From Phytophthora quininea (Eukaryota > Oomycota > Peronosporomycetes > Peronosporales > Peronosporaceae), in assembly GCA_011947345.1 (NCBI GenBank), contig JAAVTG010000218.1, positions 19,583-83,582 on the forward strand: 64,000 nt of DNA, read 5' to 3'. Position numbers and translations under genes: made by a program. The stretch's first letter is position 1. The number at the start of each line of letters is the position of its first letter. The notes under the pieces were generated by a model. It made no database searches. It saw nothing but the letters and a program-made list of their open reading frames with translations, and was not told where the DNA came from. Shown piece after piece: positions 1 to 10,720 of this stretch.

Positions 1-13
1 GCGAACCGGGTGA

Positions 14-484
14 AGCAACGACTTGACGAACGGGCTTCGCATTTGCCGCCAGCAACGTACAGTAGTCACTCAACGCTTGAATAGTGCAGACGCGGGTGCA
101 GCGGTGAATGAACTCGTGGATAACCACCGCGACCAGCGTCGAGGGAGTGGCATTATCATTGGTGGGGGCAAAAACACCACTGAGTCGAGCTCGCTAAGCA
201 ACTGTACCGTCGCTAGCTCTGGCGAAAGCGTTGATGCAAGATCCGACGCCCTTCCGCGTGAGCAAAGCGAGACTCCGACTACTGGGCCAAGATGCACGTG
301 TGGATTCGACTGTGGGCTGTTTGTCCACCACCTGGGGCAATTTCAGGACACTCTGCTTCGTGAAATGAAGGCGCAGCATCTATTGGAGCGGGAAGAGAGA
401 AAAAAACAGCTGAAACTAGATCAGCGTGCTGCTCGACGTTACAAGGAGCTACTTGAAGCTTCTATCGCGTCTGTAAAGTCATAG
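14..484 (+). CDS. C-terminal exon of an unknown protein (partial)
   Basis: An open frame runs from just after an in-frame stop at 11-13 to a TAG at 482-484. It has no ATG near its beginning, so it is probably the last exon of a gene that starts left of the window. The N-terminal half is polar and low in complexity. A short Cys-containing stretch (CTCGFDCG) sits near residue 92. The last 40 residues are Arg/Lys/Glu/Leu-rich and should form a charged helix or coiled coil. I do not recognise a family. The antisense frames here look less coding-like. Confidence 0.35.
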   Translation, partial: SNDLTNGLRICRQQRTVVTQRLNSADAGAAVNELVDNHRDQRRGSGIIIGGGKNTTESSSLSNCTVASSGESVDARSDALPREQSETPTTGPRCTCGFDCGLFVHHLGQFQDTLLREMKAQHLLEREERKKQLKLDQRAARRYKELLEASIASVKS

Positions 485-1018
485 CTTAGCGACAACAAAA
501 GAACTAATAAACGCTACGGACCGTGTAGCATGGTAGAGAAAACACGTTAAATTCCTTACAAAAAGTTGTGACGCTCGCCATTGAGCGACTTGAGTTCCTT
601 AAACAAGTCGCTCCGAAGGGCAGTTGGCACTTCGCGCAATGTATCCTAATGCCCACACCTCCTGACTTGAACTTGCTCGGCGAGACTCTACTGTGTCCTA
701 ACTGATGAAAATGAGGACAGTAGCTGACTTGAACTTCCATGGAGCCGTAATAGAGCAGCGTAGTGCTCTCGATGCCTGACATCACTCGATAATTTACCCT
801 GGAGCCGAGAGCAGAGCCTACTACGACACGGGTGCAACGTTTGTGGTGTGAATATTTGGTTGTGAGGCTGAAATGTTCAGGTGGTAACATTTGACGCCCT
901 GTATTCGTATCAATGCACGTGTATTGACGTCAGCAACCAGGACAGCGTAAGTACAATGCTTTACGTTTGCTAAGAACGTTGTCTAATCGACATGCCTTGC
1001 TGTAGCCGTGACGCTTTG
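485..1018. other. intergenic, nothing recognised
   Basis: Between the first exon and the H4-like gene I see no convincing gene. A 128-codon antisense frame has no domain or coding bias that I trust. Confidence 0.4.
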
Positions 1019-1329
1019 ATGAGTGGTCGTGGCAAAGGTGGTAAAGGTCTTGGACAGGAGGCGCCAAGCGCCACCGTCGCATTTTACGTGACAGCATCCA
1101 AGGGACCTCAACAGCTTCTATCCGACGTCTTTCCCGCCGTGGAGGTGTCGTCAGAATGTCTGGGCTGATCCATGAGTATACCCGGCAAGTGCTGAAGGTT
1201 TTCCTGAAGGAACTTATTCAAGATGCCGTTGTCTACGCGCAGCACGCCAATCGAAAAACAATCAAGACTATGGACGTCATCTACGCGCTTAAGCGCCAAG
1301 GCCGCACCTTGTATGGATTCAGCAAGTGA
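1019..1329 (+). pseudogene. divergent histone H4 gene with one frameshift
   Basis: The first 12 codons spell the canonical H4 tail start ([12 protein letters not shown]). The frame then breaks near 1056-1060. In the next frame the rest of H4 follows to TGA at 1327-1329, including the [11 protein letters not shown] patch, the RRGGV loop, VLKVFL and the hallmark end [13 protein letters not shown]. The span of 311 bases is exactly one base short of 103 codons plus stop. The core is unusually divergent: the segment around residues 25-35 reads [11 protein letters not shown] instead of IQGITKPAIRR, Arg/Lys sites in the second half are changed, and the C terminus is FSK instead of FGG. It is either a decayed H4 retrocopy-like gene or a variant H4 whose break is a sequencing undercall. 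The intronless structure fits H4 genes. Confidence 0.85.
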
Positions 1330-2990
1330 ATCTAGGATGTTAGCTGTTGTATTCTGGCAAAAGCTAAGAGAAAATTGTTTAGCGCACTACATGAATTCAA
1401 AATCGCGTGATTAAATTGCATTCAATAATTGCCGTCGTTGCCAGATGGAATATAGCTAGCTGTGCTGCCGACTCCGCTGCTGCTGCTGGAGGATGACGAG
1501 GCAGTACTCTCATGAACGATAGTGTGAATTTTTGTCAATGCTGTACTAAACGAACTGCGGATCCCCCGGGTGGGAGCCCGGGTAAGCAGTAATTGTGCTT
1601 CGTAATAAGGCAGTACGCTGTGCGTATGTCCGTCCGCGGCGATATGTAATTTTTCCGCCCTTTTGCCTGCATCCTACCTATCGTCATTAAATTATATATT
1701 GCGTGCGTGGGGAACTGTCTAGAACGTCATGGAACCTACGGTAGCGACTTCGTACTTTAGCGGGAGGCGGTTCCAGGCCGAATTCGAACTCACTTTTCAA
1801 GAACAAGCGGCCGGGCCAAGCGAGCGAGGAGTGCGGCGATTCCCGGGACGGGCAGCGAGTGGACAGCGGCAGCAGTGTTGCGCACGTACAGACCATGCCT
1901 TATGAATTGAACCTGTGCTCCCTATTGACGTAGACGTTTATAGAACACTGAAATAATATATTTTCGAAAAATAAAAATACGAAAACACAGTTGTCATGTA
2001 AATGTAGTGAATTTTTGTAGGGTGCGTTATGACATCAAGTTTTAACCGTTGTCGTCGGTATTATACTATTTTCTACGTGTCGTTTCCGGAGATTGGTACA
2101 ACTACACTAGATTGGCTGCGATTCAGGCTGGGAATATATGGTTCACAGTCCAGGTTTTTGCATTGATTTGTAGGTCCACCTCATCTACTGTATTCGCTGT
2201 ACTGGACGATGTGTCTCGAATGTTGAGTGGATGTAAGGTTACCCGAATTTCTACCCAGATTACACGCCAATAATTAATCCGTTGGGTCTTTCCGTTCCTC
2301 ATCCCGAGGTATTCCCAGTATAATTACAACTGTTGGGTCTGTTGAGTGCATCTTAACAGCCAGGCTTCAACATGCTGTACACACATAAACCGCTGCATGT
2401 CACGAACGCATATATTTTGAGTTACCACCGCACCATCGAGGACGGTGACGACACGAAACTCAGTTATGTGTACCCCACCGTACAGATACCCATACAGCAT
2501 GGTAGCGCTGCTGTTCGCCCGCTGAGGCCCGGTGGCGGTCAATACTAAGCGCTCTGACACATACAACTGTACACATTCTGGGCATGAATGGCACTCACTG
2601 TATATGGATATCTATCATTATTGACACTGACAACCGCACATGTGGGTGGAATGTCTATTGGTTTATCCACGCTATCACTGACTGTACTATGGCGTCAGCT
2701 ACTTGAGTCGCTCTCTATATACTAGAACTACTGCTATTCGCCCCCGTGGAAGCTGTAGTAATCAATATCACGACTTGGGAACAGTATTCGCGCCGGGCAC
2801 GTCGATTTCAAACACGTTATGTGCGATCTTCTGTAGCCTACGGCATGTACTGCACCCGTTTAGTACCATCGTTTGCAGACACGTCTATGTTAACGTCTGA
2901 ATTGGGTCGATTGTCGAACCCACAACAATAGACTTTCGTGCTGCCTATGTTGATGCTGATTGCTGTCGTACGACCAGCATGATCATCTTT
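1330..2990. other. gene-poor stretch
   Basis: No supported gene. A short GC-rich inverted repeat (CCCGGG ... CCCGGG) lies at about 1566-1581. Open frames here are short, lack domains and overlap on both strands. Confidence 0.4.
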
Positions 2991-3000
2991 CCATGCCTGC

Positions 3001-3717
3001 AGACACGTCTACATGATGTCAATGCTGGACATGCACTGCACATACGCATCCCGACCGAAACGAAACAGCTATGCCATTGACACACAGCTAATTAGGCATC
3101 TCTCAACTGGTTACGCGGGTCCTGGATATCGCCGCACTCTAGCACTGGCCACACTGGTGTGGAGAACGGATCGACAGCTATGTTCATTGGTCAGCACGTT
3201 TGCATGACAGAATGTTGTGCATGCGTGTATACACCGTTACCGCACAGGTACTGCATGCTGCGCGCTCATGTATAAAGTGTAGATGGCAGCAGTTGATTGA
3301 TGGTTACGCAGGATGGTTGCTGACCCCACGACAACGTTAGACGTTTTTGAACGACACACAGACACATCTACACGATGTAGATACTGGACACGTGCTTCAC
3401 GCGTGCTCCGCGAAAGAAACAACATAGCCGCGGTATCGTCAAGTAGTTAAGTAGTGCTCTCTCAACAGCATTACGTGCGTCCTGGACAACGGTGCATGAT
3501 GTACTGACCGCTTGATTACCACGGAAATGGTAGGCTAACAGCAGTTGTTAACACGTTTGTATGGAAAAACTAGACGAATGTGACTGATTGAAAGAACTAC
3601 ACGAACGAGACAACTCATTTCACATGTGTTGCTTCAGTACACGAACTGCATGCTGCGTGCTCCTGTGCACGTGACAGTAGCTAAATACCACGACAGTTAC
3701 ACGCAGGAGCTGTTGTC
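3001..3717. repeat. decayed tandem duplication, period about 358 bp
   Basis: The stretch beginning AGACACGTCTACATGATG at 3001 recurs in degenerate form at 3360 (GACACATCTACACGATG). Ordered matches continue at the same offset. For example CTCTCAACTGGTTACGCG near 3100 pairs with CTCTCAACAGCATTACGTG near 3457. A weaker third echo of the first motif starts near 2875. I see no coding potential, so this looks like an old satellite or transposon-derived duplication. Confidence 0.5.
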
Positions 3718-3955
3718 GCTGACGGAGACTACTGCCGAAGTCCATGCATGGCTATAAGTAATATTTTGTGTGCACTTGATCTGAGCTACACTACAATTTC
3801 TTCGTTGTCTTATCTGCAACAGAAAGTTGTATTCAGTTGGGACTGACCTCTGTGGCGTGTTGAAGCAGATATCTACACTGTATATCACCGCACGCACTTT
3901 CGATTTAAATTAGAGCAATGGAGCGTGCGCAGATGTAGTATACTCTGAGGATACA

Positions 3956-4171
3956 ATGGAGGCGCTGGACAACAGGAGTACACTTGACGTTGCATTCGCC
4001 TGTAAGCTGGAGTGTTCTCTTACCGCCAGCTCCACGTGGCGCTTTCGCGCGCAAGGTCGAGGAAGGGCATCACGATCATGGTGGACGACTCTGCCATCGA
4101 GGAGGACGCTGTGCGCACGAAGGACATCGTCTACCGCGAGGTCTTCGCCGCTCGCCAGGGCTTCTAACTGC
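3956..4171 (+). other. coding-like remnant, unknown
   Basis: An ATG frame starts at 3956. From about 4065 to a TAA near 4168 a different frame reads as a plausible protein end, with the segments IMVDDSAIEEDAV and YREVFAARQGF. A GTAAGC donor near 4001 and an AAG acceptor near 4051 could join the two. This may be the tail of a broken gene. I do not recognise the family. The overlapping minus-strand frames are likely shadows. Confidence 0.25.
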
Positions 4172-4586
4172 ATCAATACATGTCTTCCTTTGCATTTGAA
4201 AACTTTGCCTGTGTCTCCAACATGGCCCACAGCTCCATCCCGCTGCCGAGCGACAGCGAAGGCGGCACTGGCGAGTAGTGGAGCGAGATGCAAATCGAGC
4301 GTAACGGGTTGCATCGAACCATGTCCTATCGCCCGCGTGAGCGGGCGACACCAATGCTAGTCTTTAACATAAACCGCGTGTCCGTGTGTGTGTCCGTCAG
4401 TCACGCTTTTCAGGGCTTATGATTGGTAGAAAAGAAAAGCCTAACAGAATTAAGTACATCCCGCCGAGCGAAGCGAGGCTTTAGTCTTAAGTGCTCCGGA
4501 GAACTAAGACTGTGCCGCTGTGCGGCGCAGCCAGCTGGCTTGTTGATAAAACAATAACACCAATGACAATTGCTGATCAATGTATT

Positions 4587-5391
4587 TTACTTGTTAATCA
4601 AGTCGAGTTTCTGGTTTCTCCGCCTCACTTGCGAAGTCATTTTCCTCATGTCGTCGAGGTATTCCTCAAAGTAGCGATAATTGACGTGTTCGGTGAGGTC
4701 CGTCCCCGTTTTCCCCGTCAACCCCAGCGACGCCTTGACGAAGTCTTTGGACCTTTTCTTCTCGGTGCGGACCCACAACTTGGCGAGAAACTCGAGTCGA
4801 GACTGTTGTAGAAAGATATCCCCAATGTCCGGGTTGGGAAGCTTTTCGGCCAAGATGGTCTCGTCATCGACTATGTTGACGTATTTTGCGTAGACTTTAA
4901 ACTCTTCTGCCTGTTTCAGGAGATTCAACGGGGTTGTCTGTAGGCCAAGCATCGACCAGACCTCGTAGGTCGAATACTTGTTGCTCAAGTAATAGCCCAG
5001 AGTGCCTTCGAACTTGGCCAGATACTCCTCGTAGAACTTGTAGTTGCTGCTCTTCTTGAGCGAGTCGCCAAACTTACTGCCCAGTTTTAAGCCCGTTTTG
5101 ACTTGCTCCGGCGACCAAAACCGATCGAACCAGTCGTCGATTTGCGTCCACTTGGATGTCTCCTTGGTTGCACTCAACTTGGCAACAATCGAAGGCACGA
5201 CGGGGATCTTGACACGCTCCTCGGAGTTGGTCGTGGTGTTGCTGTCGGTTCGCAGGTTTCGACCTGGACCAAAAGAGGATGGCGTTGACGGTTGGCTTCG
5301 TGAGTGAGTTTGTCGGGTCTGCCTCGACGATAGAAGTGATACCGACGAAGTAGAGGATGCTTGTGGCGAGTAGGAAATTAAAAGGAGATAT
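4587..5391 (-). pseudogene. RXLR effector pseudogene of the cluster family
   Basis: The mature part is well kept. It has RNLR followed by EER, then the family core with a WF-x-RFW block, an LKLGSKFGD unit, an LGLQTTPLNLL unit and the terminal LGLTGKTG unit, ending at TAA 4587-4589. The N terminus is broken. By alignment with the paralogue at 34618-35384 the start codon should be at 5389-5391 but reads ATA, and a frameshift between the signal peptide and RNLR puts the two out of phase. Without a start and an in-frame signal peptide it should not yield a secreted effector. An initiator-like promoter motif is still present upstream. The closest relative in the window is the copy at 20595-21302. 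Confidence 0.85.
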
Positions 5392-5440
5392 GATTCTGGA
5401 CTTGGAAACACTCGACTGAGCTTGGAGCAGTTGTTGATCG

Positions 5441-5465
5441 GAGGGTGGATTGCCAAGTGAAACAT
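5441..5465 (-). promoter_or_regulatory. initiator-like core promoter of the effector at 4587-5391
   Basis: On the coding strand the sequence reads TCACTTGGCAATCCACC, about 55 bp before the lost start. It matches the motif (TCAnTT-GCAATTC-CC) seen before six effector genes here and resembles the oomycete Inr core promoter. Confidence 0.5.
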
Positions 5466-5629
5466 TCCCAACGCCTTTCGTCAGTGATGAAGGTGATTTG
5501 GAAAGGTGCTACACCAGAATAATATAACCGCAATGTCTCCGAATGTGTGTACAGCAAGCTGAAGATTTAATGATTTTTCATTTCACGCAGGCCAAATGTG
5601 ATGCAGGAGAAGCATATTACGTCCTGGGA

Positions 5630-5960
5630 AGAAGCCACACAAACCTTATCACGTGGCTGTACGCCGAACCAGGCCGGCCACCATTTTCTCGATCCACCAC
5701 GCACTCCTCCTCGTGACTCAAGTTAAACGTGCCTCGTGAATGCCCCGACGCAAGACATGACGCCACCCTGTCGACGGGTGTTGAGCGAACGCACGTCTGC
5801 CTGATGTCGCTCGTCCACGTCGCATCAGCTTTGATGTCGCTCGTCCACTTCGCATCAGCTTTGATGTCGCTCGTCCACTTCGCATCAGCTTTGATGTCGC
5901 CACCCTGTCGAAGGGTACTGTGCGACGCATCTTCGCCCTTGGCGCCTAACTGAGTACTGT
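5630..5960. repeat. dispersed repeat with a 30-bp minisatellite
   Basis: Positions 5803-5892 hold three 30-bp units beginning GATGTCGCTCGTCCAC, followed by a partial unit. On the minus strand they encode a ten-residue repeat, DIKADAKWTS, inside a 130-codon frame. The flanks recur at 24750-25030 with only one unit. There the right part is in direct orientation, but the left part (5630-5760) appears as its reverse complement at 24750-24880. It is therefore a multi-copy element with an inverted segment and a variable repeat number, probably transposon-derived. I cannot assign a class. Confidence 0.75.
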
Positions 5961-6097
5961 ATTGCAGTGAAACTAAGGCCAGCTGCTTGGCAGGCTGGGT
6001 ACGCGACACCTTTGGTTTGTCCGAAATGCTTCAGTCCGCAATTTGTCGCTCAAGTCATAACACCTCTTAACCCACTCAAGCGATTCCAAGCTCAACT

Positions 6098-6885
6098 ATG
6101 CGTCTGCATCACGTGCTGCTAGTACTGACAACCATTTATTTCGCTGGTCTCATAGCGGTCAACCCAGATGAGATTTCTTCAGTGGCCTCACCTGATAACG
6201 TCGATAAGACCCAGACACTCGGCCACTCACGTAACTTGAGAGTCGACGGTGAAGAGAGGGTGCGAATTCCTGTTGTGTCGTCCCTGGCTGCGAAGATGAG
6301 AGCGGCCAAGGAGGCCAAGGAGACGGCAAAGGAGGCAGCCAAGTGGAAACAAGTCGACGACTGGTTCAACGAACTTCGGACACCGCACGAGGTCAAGGTC
6401 AATTTAAAGTTGGAGAACAAGTTTGGTGCAAAACTCGCGAAGGACAAGAACAACAAATTCTACCAGGCGTATCTGATCAAGTTCGAAGGAATGTTCGACG
6501 ATTTCTTGCAGAGAGATCTCCCGACATACAACGTGTGGATGCTACTTGGCCTCGATAAATTCATGACGATTAAAACCTTCAAGCCGATTAAAGCCTCGAA
6601 GCAGTCGGAGGAACTCGAGATGTATGCAAAGTACGTCAACATGTTCGACGACAAAGCCATCGCGGCAAATAAACTGCCGAACCCCGATACCTTAGAGGTC
6701 CTTTTTCCAGCTTCTAAATTCGAGTTCGTAGCGAAACTTGCGATTCGCACCTACATGAGGAGACCAGAAGAATACATCAGGGCCTCGCTTGGGCTGACCG
6801 GGAAGACGGGGAGGAACTGACGAATCACGTGAATTACCCGTACTTTAAGGAGTATCTGGATAACGTCGCTAAACTCTCTTCGTGA
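6098..6885 (+). CDS. RXLR-EER effector, family core, one frame break
   Basis: ATG at 6098 opens a clear signal peptide (hydrophobic residues 6-21), then RNLR at 45-48 and EER at 52-54. The core follows: a WF pair near residue 88, an LKLENKFG unit ending in a KFYQAYL helix, an LGLDKF unit with the YAKYVNMFDD helix, and the ASLGLTGKTG unit. One base is missing in the G run at 6808-6811, so the literal frame stops at 6820. In the next frame the expected last helix (HVNYPYFKEYL) continues to TGA 6883-6885. Because the gap is a homopolymer shortfall like those in host genes nearby, the gene may be intact. Predicted role: secreted, host-translocated virulence protein. The target is unknown. Confidence 0.88.
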
Positions 6886-7073
6886 TCGATTTCCGGTGGG
6901 TGGAAGTAGGAGTACAATCGTAATACAATACGAAATGGAGTGCTGCGCTAAATTTTCTGGATTCCATAGTGATCCCACAAATTTCAACTGAGAAAAACCA
7001 AGGAGGAAATTGAATTGATTAACTGTTTAGCGGATTTCTCGTCTTAAGGTGATAAGCTATCTATCCGTGAGAG

Positions 7074-8490
7074 TTACGTTCGTGTCGTCCACATGTGGTG
7101 CATGGGTTCCGGGATATTATTTTCTGGCGGATCACAGCCAAGTTGTTGCAGCACGCGGACCACAGTAGCGCGGTTGCAATGAAGCTCCTGTGCGTGTTGG
7201 TAGAGGAATTGGTAGTGCATCTTGAACGAGTTCAGCAGATTGGGAATACTTGGCACTTCAGCTATTGTTTCCTGGAAATGAATGTCGTTCCTGAGCCGCC
7301 ATGTTGCGTGAAACACAATCGCTGTGTAGATCCTCCATCGAAGTATCAGTTCTTTGTGCTCGCTTCTCTTGTTCCTACGGAGGTCTTGCAATCTTGGGAA
7401 GAGTCGCAGCCTCCAGCTTAGGTCGACGCAAAACAACCTCGACCACCGGCTCCATATTTCGCTCCACATTGGTTCTAATGACGGGCACGTGAAAAAGCAG
7501 TGTTCTACCGTTTCGATCTCCTGGCATTCCGGACGAACGCAGTTTTGGATGGTAGGATTTAGTTCTCTGAGGAAGTATAGTCGTGAACCGACTGTGAGGT
7601 CTCCGAAGCACATTCGTACTATCACATCATGAATTACCGGCAGTAGATATCCACGTAGAGAAATCACACTGGACAAGGTTTCATGAATCCTTTGTCGAGG
7701 ACACCCCAGGTCTTCCATCGGATGATGCATCAACTCCGGAACTTGCTGGAGAATCACCTTCCAATCTTGCGATCGCAAATTTGGGAAGAATCGCGTAGTT
7801 GGTTCTGTTGGGAGACAGCTGCTTACCTTGATTCCAAATATCGGTGGTGAATTCGTACTTCTTACTTCCTGCATTCCTCCTTCGTCCGGATGCGGTAGTA
7901 AGCGATGAAATAATCGGCTCATTTGATGGTAGAGCACGAAAATGTCATGCGGAAGCACTTTCGTCCCAAGTACTGGATGAATCTCGGAGCAGACGTCCGT
8001 GAAAAATGCCGTTGACGATGGCTAGTCGAGATTGGCACCCAGGAAGTCGGCAAAACATAATTTTTGATGTTTTGCCAGTTCCCGACAGAGCGCTCGGAAG
8101 GCGTTTGACCCTGACCCCAGGGGCTTCGCCGGACTTGCTGGGCTTCGAGTATCCAGTACCTGAAATTCAGGCAACCTACTCCATCAAATTGGGGTGAACA
8201 ACACCTTCTACAGTGTTTTCATTCTGCTGTAGTGAATCGACTCCGGGGCTGGCCATTTAATTCTGTTCCACTCCCGTAGCAAGTGTCTCCACCACAAAGG
8301 TAGCATGCTCGACCTCCAGTCCGCTGGTTTCGGTGGGTTTTGAAGTAAGAAATCACTCAGTCGCGGGCGGGCGAAGTTGCCATAGCGTAATTGGATCATG
8401 TAGAGCATCGGGCGATACCATACGTTGTCATCTTCATCTGGGTGTGTAGTCATCGCTAATACAAATTCCTGGAGAAGTTGAAAGTGTTGG
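7074..8490 (-). mobile_element. 5'-truncated LINE 3' end (zinc-knuckle tail of the reverse transcriptase ORF)
   Basis: A 294-codon minus-strand frame (7074-7958) matches the C-terminal part of non-LTR retrotransposon polyproteins. It carries the zinc-binding segment CVRPECQEIETVEHCFFTCP typical of the zf-RVT domain, followed by W-rich helices. Upstream frames at 8208-8490 carry the same style of sequence (WWRHLLREWNRIKW) but are broken by stops. Two shorter relatives lie at 15825-16420 and 20074-20560 in the same orientation. The 5' boundary falls inside the last part of the effector at 8531-9134, so this copy probably disrupted it. Confidence 0.8.
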
Positions 8491-8530
8491 CGACGAATAA
8501 CAGTAGCTAGCCTCGTCCCAGTCAGATTCT

Positions 8531-9134
8531 CTAGCCCCAGCCAACTCTTGACGAATCTGCCGGTCTGTCCTTAGAGGCCCAAATTCCGACCATCACAGTC
8601 ACTTCGGCGTTGGGTGAGCAGAAGACTGTCCAGCGATTCGGATTCGGGGGTTCTTCGACTTTAGAACTGTGTCGTCCATCATGTTGACGTACTTCGTGTA
8701 TATCTTCAACTCGTCTGAGTCCTTCAGCACCTCCGCAGGCATCCTGTCGAGGCCAAGCATGTTCCAAACATGGGTCGTGCGGAGATTCTGGCGCAGATAG
8801 TCGTCCAATTGGCCGTCAAACTTCGCCAGATACGCCTTGCAGAACTTGTAGTTATTGGCTTTCGCGAGTCTCGCCCCGAACTTGTTCTTCAGCTTGAGGT
8901 TGCTCTTGACCGTATAGGCGCTCACTTTTGGTCGAACCAGTCGTCAACCTGCTTCCACTGGGTTGTCTCCTTGGTTTTCCGTGTCGCACTCAGTTTGGCG
9001 GCAAGCGACGACACGCCACGAATGTTGATTCGATCTCCAGACTCAAGTCTCAGGCTTCGTGAACTGGCATTCGCAGTAGTACTTCCGATGACCAAGATTA
9101 CCGTCGCGATCAGTAGAGCTCGACGCAGGAGCAT
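8531..9134 (-). pseudogene. RXLR effector, broken, C terminus replaced by LINE sequence
   Basis: ATG at 9132-9134 starts a good signal peptide (residues 5-20), then RSLR at 26-29. The EER position reads GDR. The core follows (WKQVDDWF, LKLKNKFGARL, LGLDRMPAE, IYTKYVNMMDD). The frame breaks at the T run 8936-8939, at the G run 8646-8650 and again near 8556. After the WLGL segment the expected last helix is absent and LINE-like sequence begins. The first two breaks are homopolymer shortfalls and may be artefacts. The loss of the last helix is a real structural change. Confidence 0.8.
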
Positions 9135-9180
9135 GGTTGGGTTCGGAGCCACTTGAGATTGTAGTGGCACGTTGGTCTTG

Positions 9181-9203
9181 AGGCGAATATTGCAAAGTGA
9201 AAG
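9181..9203 (-). promoter_or_regulatory. initiator-like core promoter
   Basis: The coding strand reads TTCACTTTGCAATATTCGCC, about 50-70 bp upstream of the start at 9134. It fits the shared motif of the cluster. Confidence 0.5.
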
Positions 9204-9672
9204 GGAACTGACCGTGGTTCGACATAGGTGCCAGTACATGTAACATGATAGTCAACACCGCGTGACACCGTAGATTGTGTGCTCGTTTCAGTTTTGGTTG
9301 AGGACCAGGTGCCGAACACGGGGAAGATCGATCACAAGGTTAGTGTGGTTTTGTTGAGGCGGCTACAACGTACTGATGTGTATGGCGATCGTTCCTGCTA
9401 TTGTTTTGAATATTATGCTTCTCTTTCCTTGAACAGAAAAAGAAAAGTGTTCTTCTTTATGTTTTACAAGTCACAGACCCAGGGTAAAGTTTCATGCCAT
9501 CCAGTGTTGAACGAGCGGTATATTTCTACCGCCACTTGGACTTCTTCTTGGTCATTGTTCATGACGACAACCCCTCGACACTCGCAACAAATCTAAAGCT
9601 TCTATGCTAAAACAAAGCTGTGAAAACATCATTGAAGGCCATTGAACCGTTAACGTTAACCGCTCGCGAAGA

Positions 9673-10296
9673 CTAGGTAGATTCCTTCTTCACCGCGTCC
9701 AGGTATCTGGTGAAATAGCCGTAGTTCGCGTGCTCGGTGAGTCCCGCCCCTTTCAGGTCTCGAAGTCCCAGCCAGCTCTTGACGTAGCCTTCAGGTCTTT
9801 TCATCGCAGCCCAAATCCCAAGCTTCACAGCCAATTCAACTTGAGGAGAATAGAACACCTCCAGACTAGAGGGATTCGGGTTCTTTGACGCAAGAAATTT
9901 GTCGTCTAGAATGTCGATGTACATTATGTAGATCTTCAGTTCTTCCGACGTTCACAGTCATCTTGTCCAGCCCGAGCATCTCCCAGACAGACGTTGTGCG
10001 GTGGTTGCCTTGCAAAAAGTGGTCCAGTCTGGTTTAGAATTTCGCCAGGAATGCTTCATAAACCTTGTAGTTGTTGGCGTGCACGAGCTTATGGCCGAAC
10101 TTGTTCCCGAGTTTTAAGTCACTCTTGGCCATCACAGGGTCGACCATTGTTCGAACCAATAGTCGATTTGCTTCCACTTTGCGGTCTCCTTGGCCTGTTG
10201 CGTCGCTCTCAGCTTAACAGCAAGTGGCAACACGACAGGAATGTTGACTCGCTCTTCAGACTCGACTGCAGCGGCTTCGGATGCTGGCGCATAGGC
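9673..10296 (-). pseudogene. RXLR effector remnant lacking signal peptide
   Basis: The C-terminal end is clear: a frame with YIDILDD, VFYSPQVELAVKLGIWAA and the WLGLRDLKG unit stops at 9673. Upstream, family core segments continue in broken frames to an EER motif with INIPVV-like sequence near 10250. Before that there is no signal peptide. Instead the frame runs back without a stop into the middle of another effector (10296-10720). The gene therefore lost its 5' end in a fusion deletion. Confidence 0.75.
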
Positions 10297-10720
10297 CGTC
10301 GGACTCGGAAGCTTATTAACTGTGATAGCCTTGCCATTGACAATGTTAACGTACTTGGTGTAGATTTTCATTTCGTCTGTCTCCTTCATGAATTTCACCG
10401 GGATAGTGTCGAGTCCCAGCATCGACTAAATACTGTAGGCGGGGCAGTCTTGTGTAGATATTCGTCCAGCCTACCATCGAACTTGGCCAGGAATCGTTGG
10501 TAGAACTTGTAGCCCTTGGCCTTTAAGAGCTTAACTCCAAATATTTTCCCCAGCTCCAAGTCATTCTTGACTGGTATAAGAGTGTAATCCCACTTGAACC
10601 AGCGGTCGACTTGCTTCCATTTTGCTGCTTCCTCGGCCTTCTTAGCCGCCTTCGTTTTTGTTATAAGTGGCGACACGACAGGAATATTGATCCTCTCTTC
10701 GGCATTAATTCCGACCAAGC
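10296..10720 (-). pseudogene. 5' part of a second RXLR effector, fused to its neighbour
   Basis: The frame contains AEERINIPVV, the WKQVDRWF block, an LELGKIFG unit and KFYQRFLAKFDG. After a break near 10430 it continues with LGLDTIPVKF, IYTKYVNIV and the start of the next linker, PSPT. At about 10296 it passes into the EER region of the neighbour. Its own C-terminal unit is missing. The signal-peptide region is degraded; only non-coding similarity to the 5' end of the 25980-26739 gene remains at 10720-10860. Confidence 0.72.

Noticed and set aside
1108..1299. Minus-strand frame in the H4-like gene
   Set aside because: Shadow of the H4 codons on the other strand.
3910..4360. Long overlapping frames on both strands
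   Set aside because: They are mutual shadows in GC-rich DNA. Only the short plus-strand end near 4065-4168 looked possibly coding.
5803..5892. Possible CRISPR array
   Set aside because: The 30-bp units are directly adjacent with no spacers, and the context is eukaryotic. It is a minisatellite.
7095..7632. Plus-strand frames in the LINE copy
   Set aside because: Antisense shadows of the zinc-knuckle reverse transcriptase tail.
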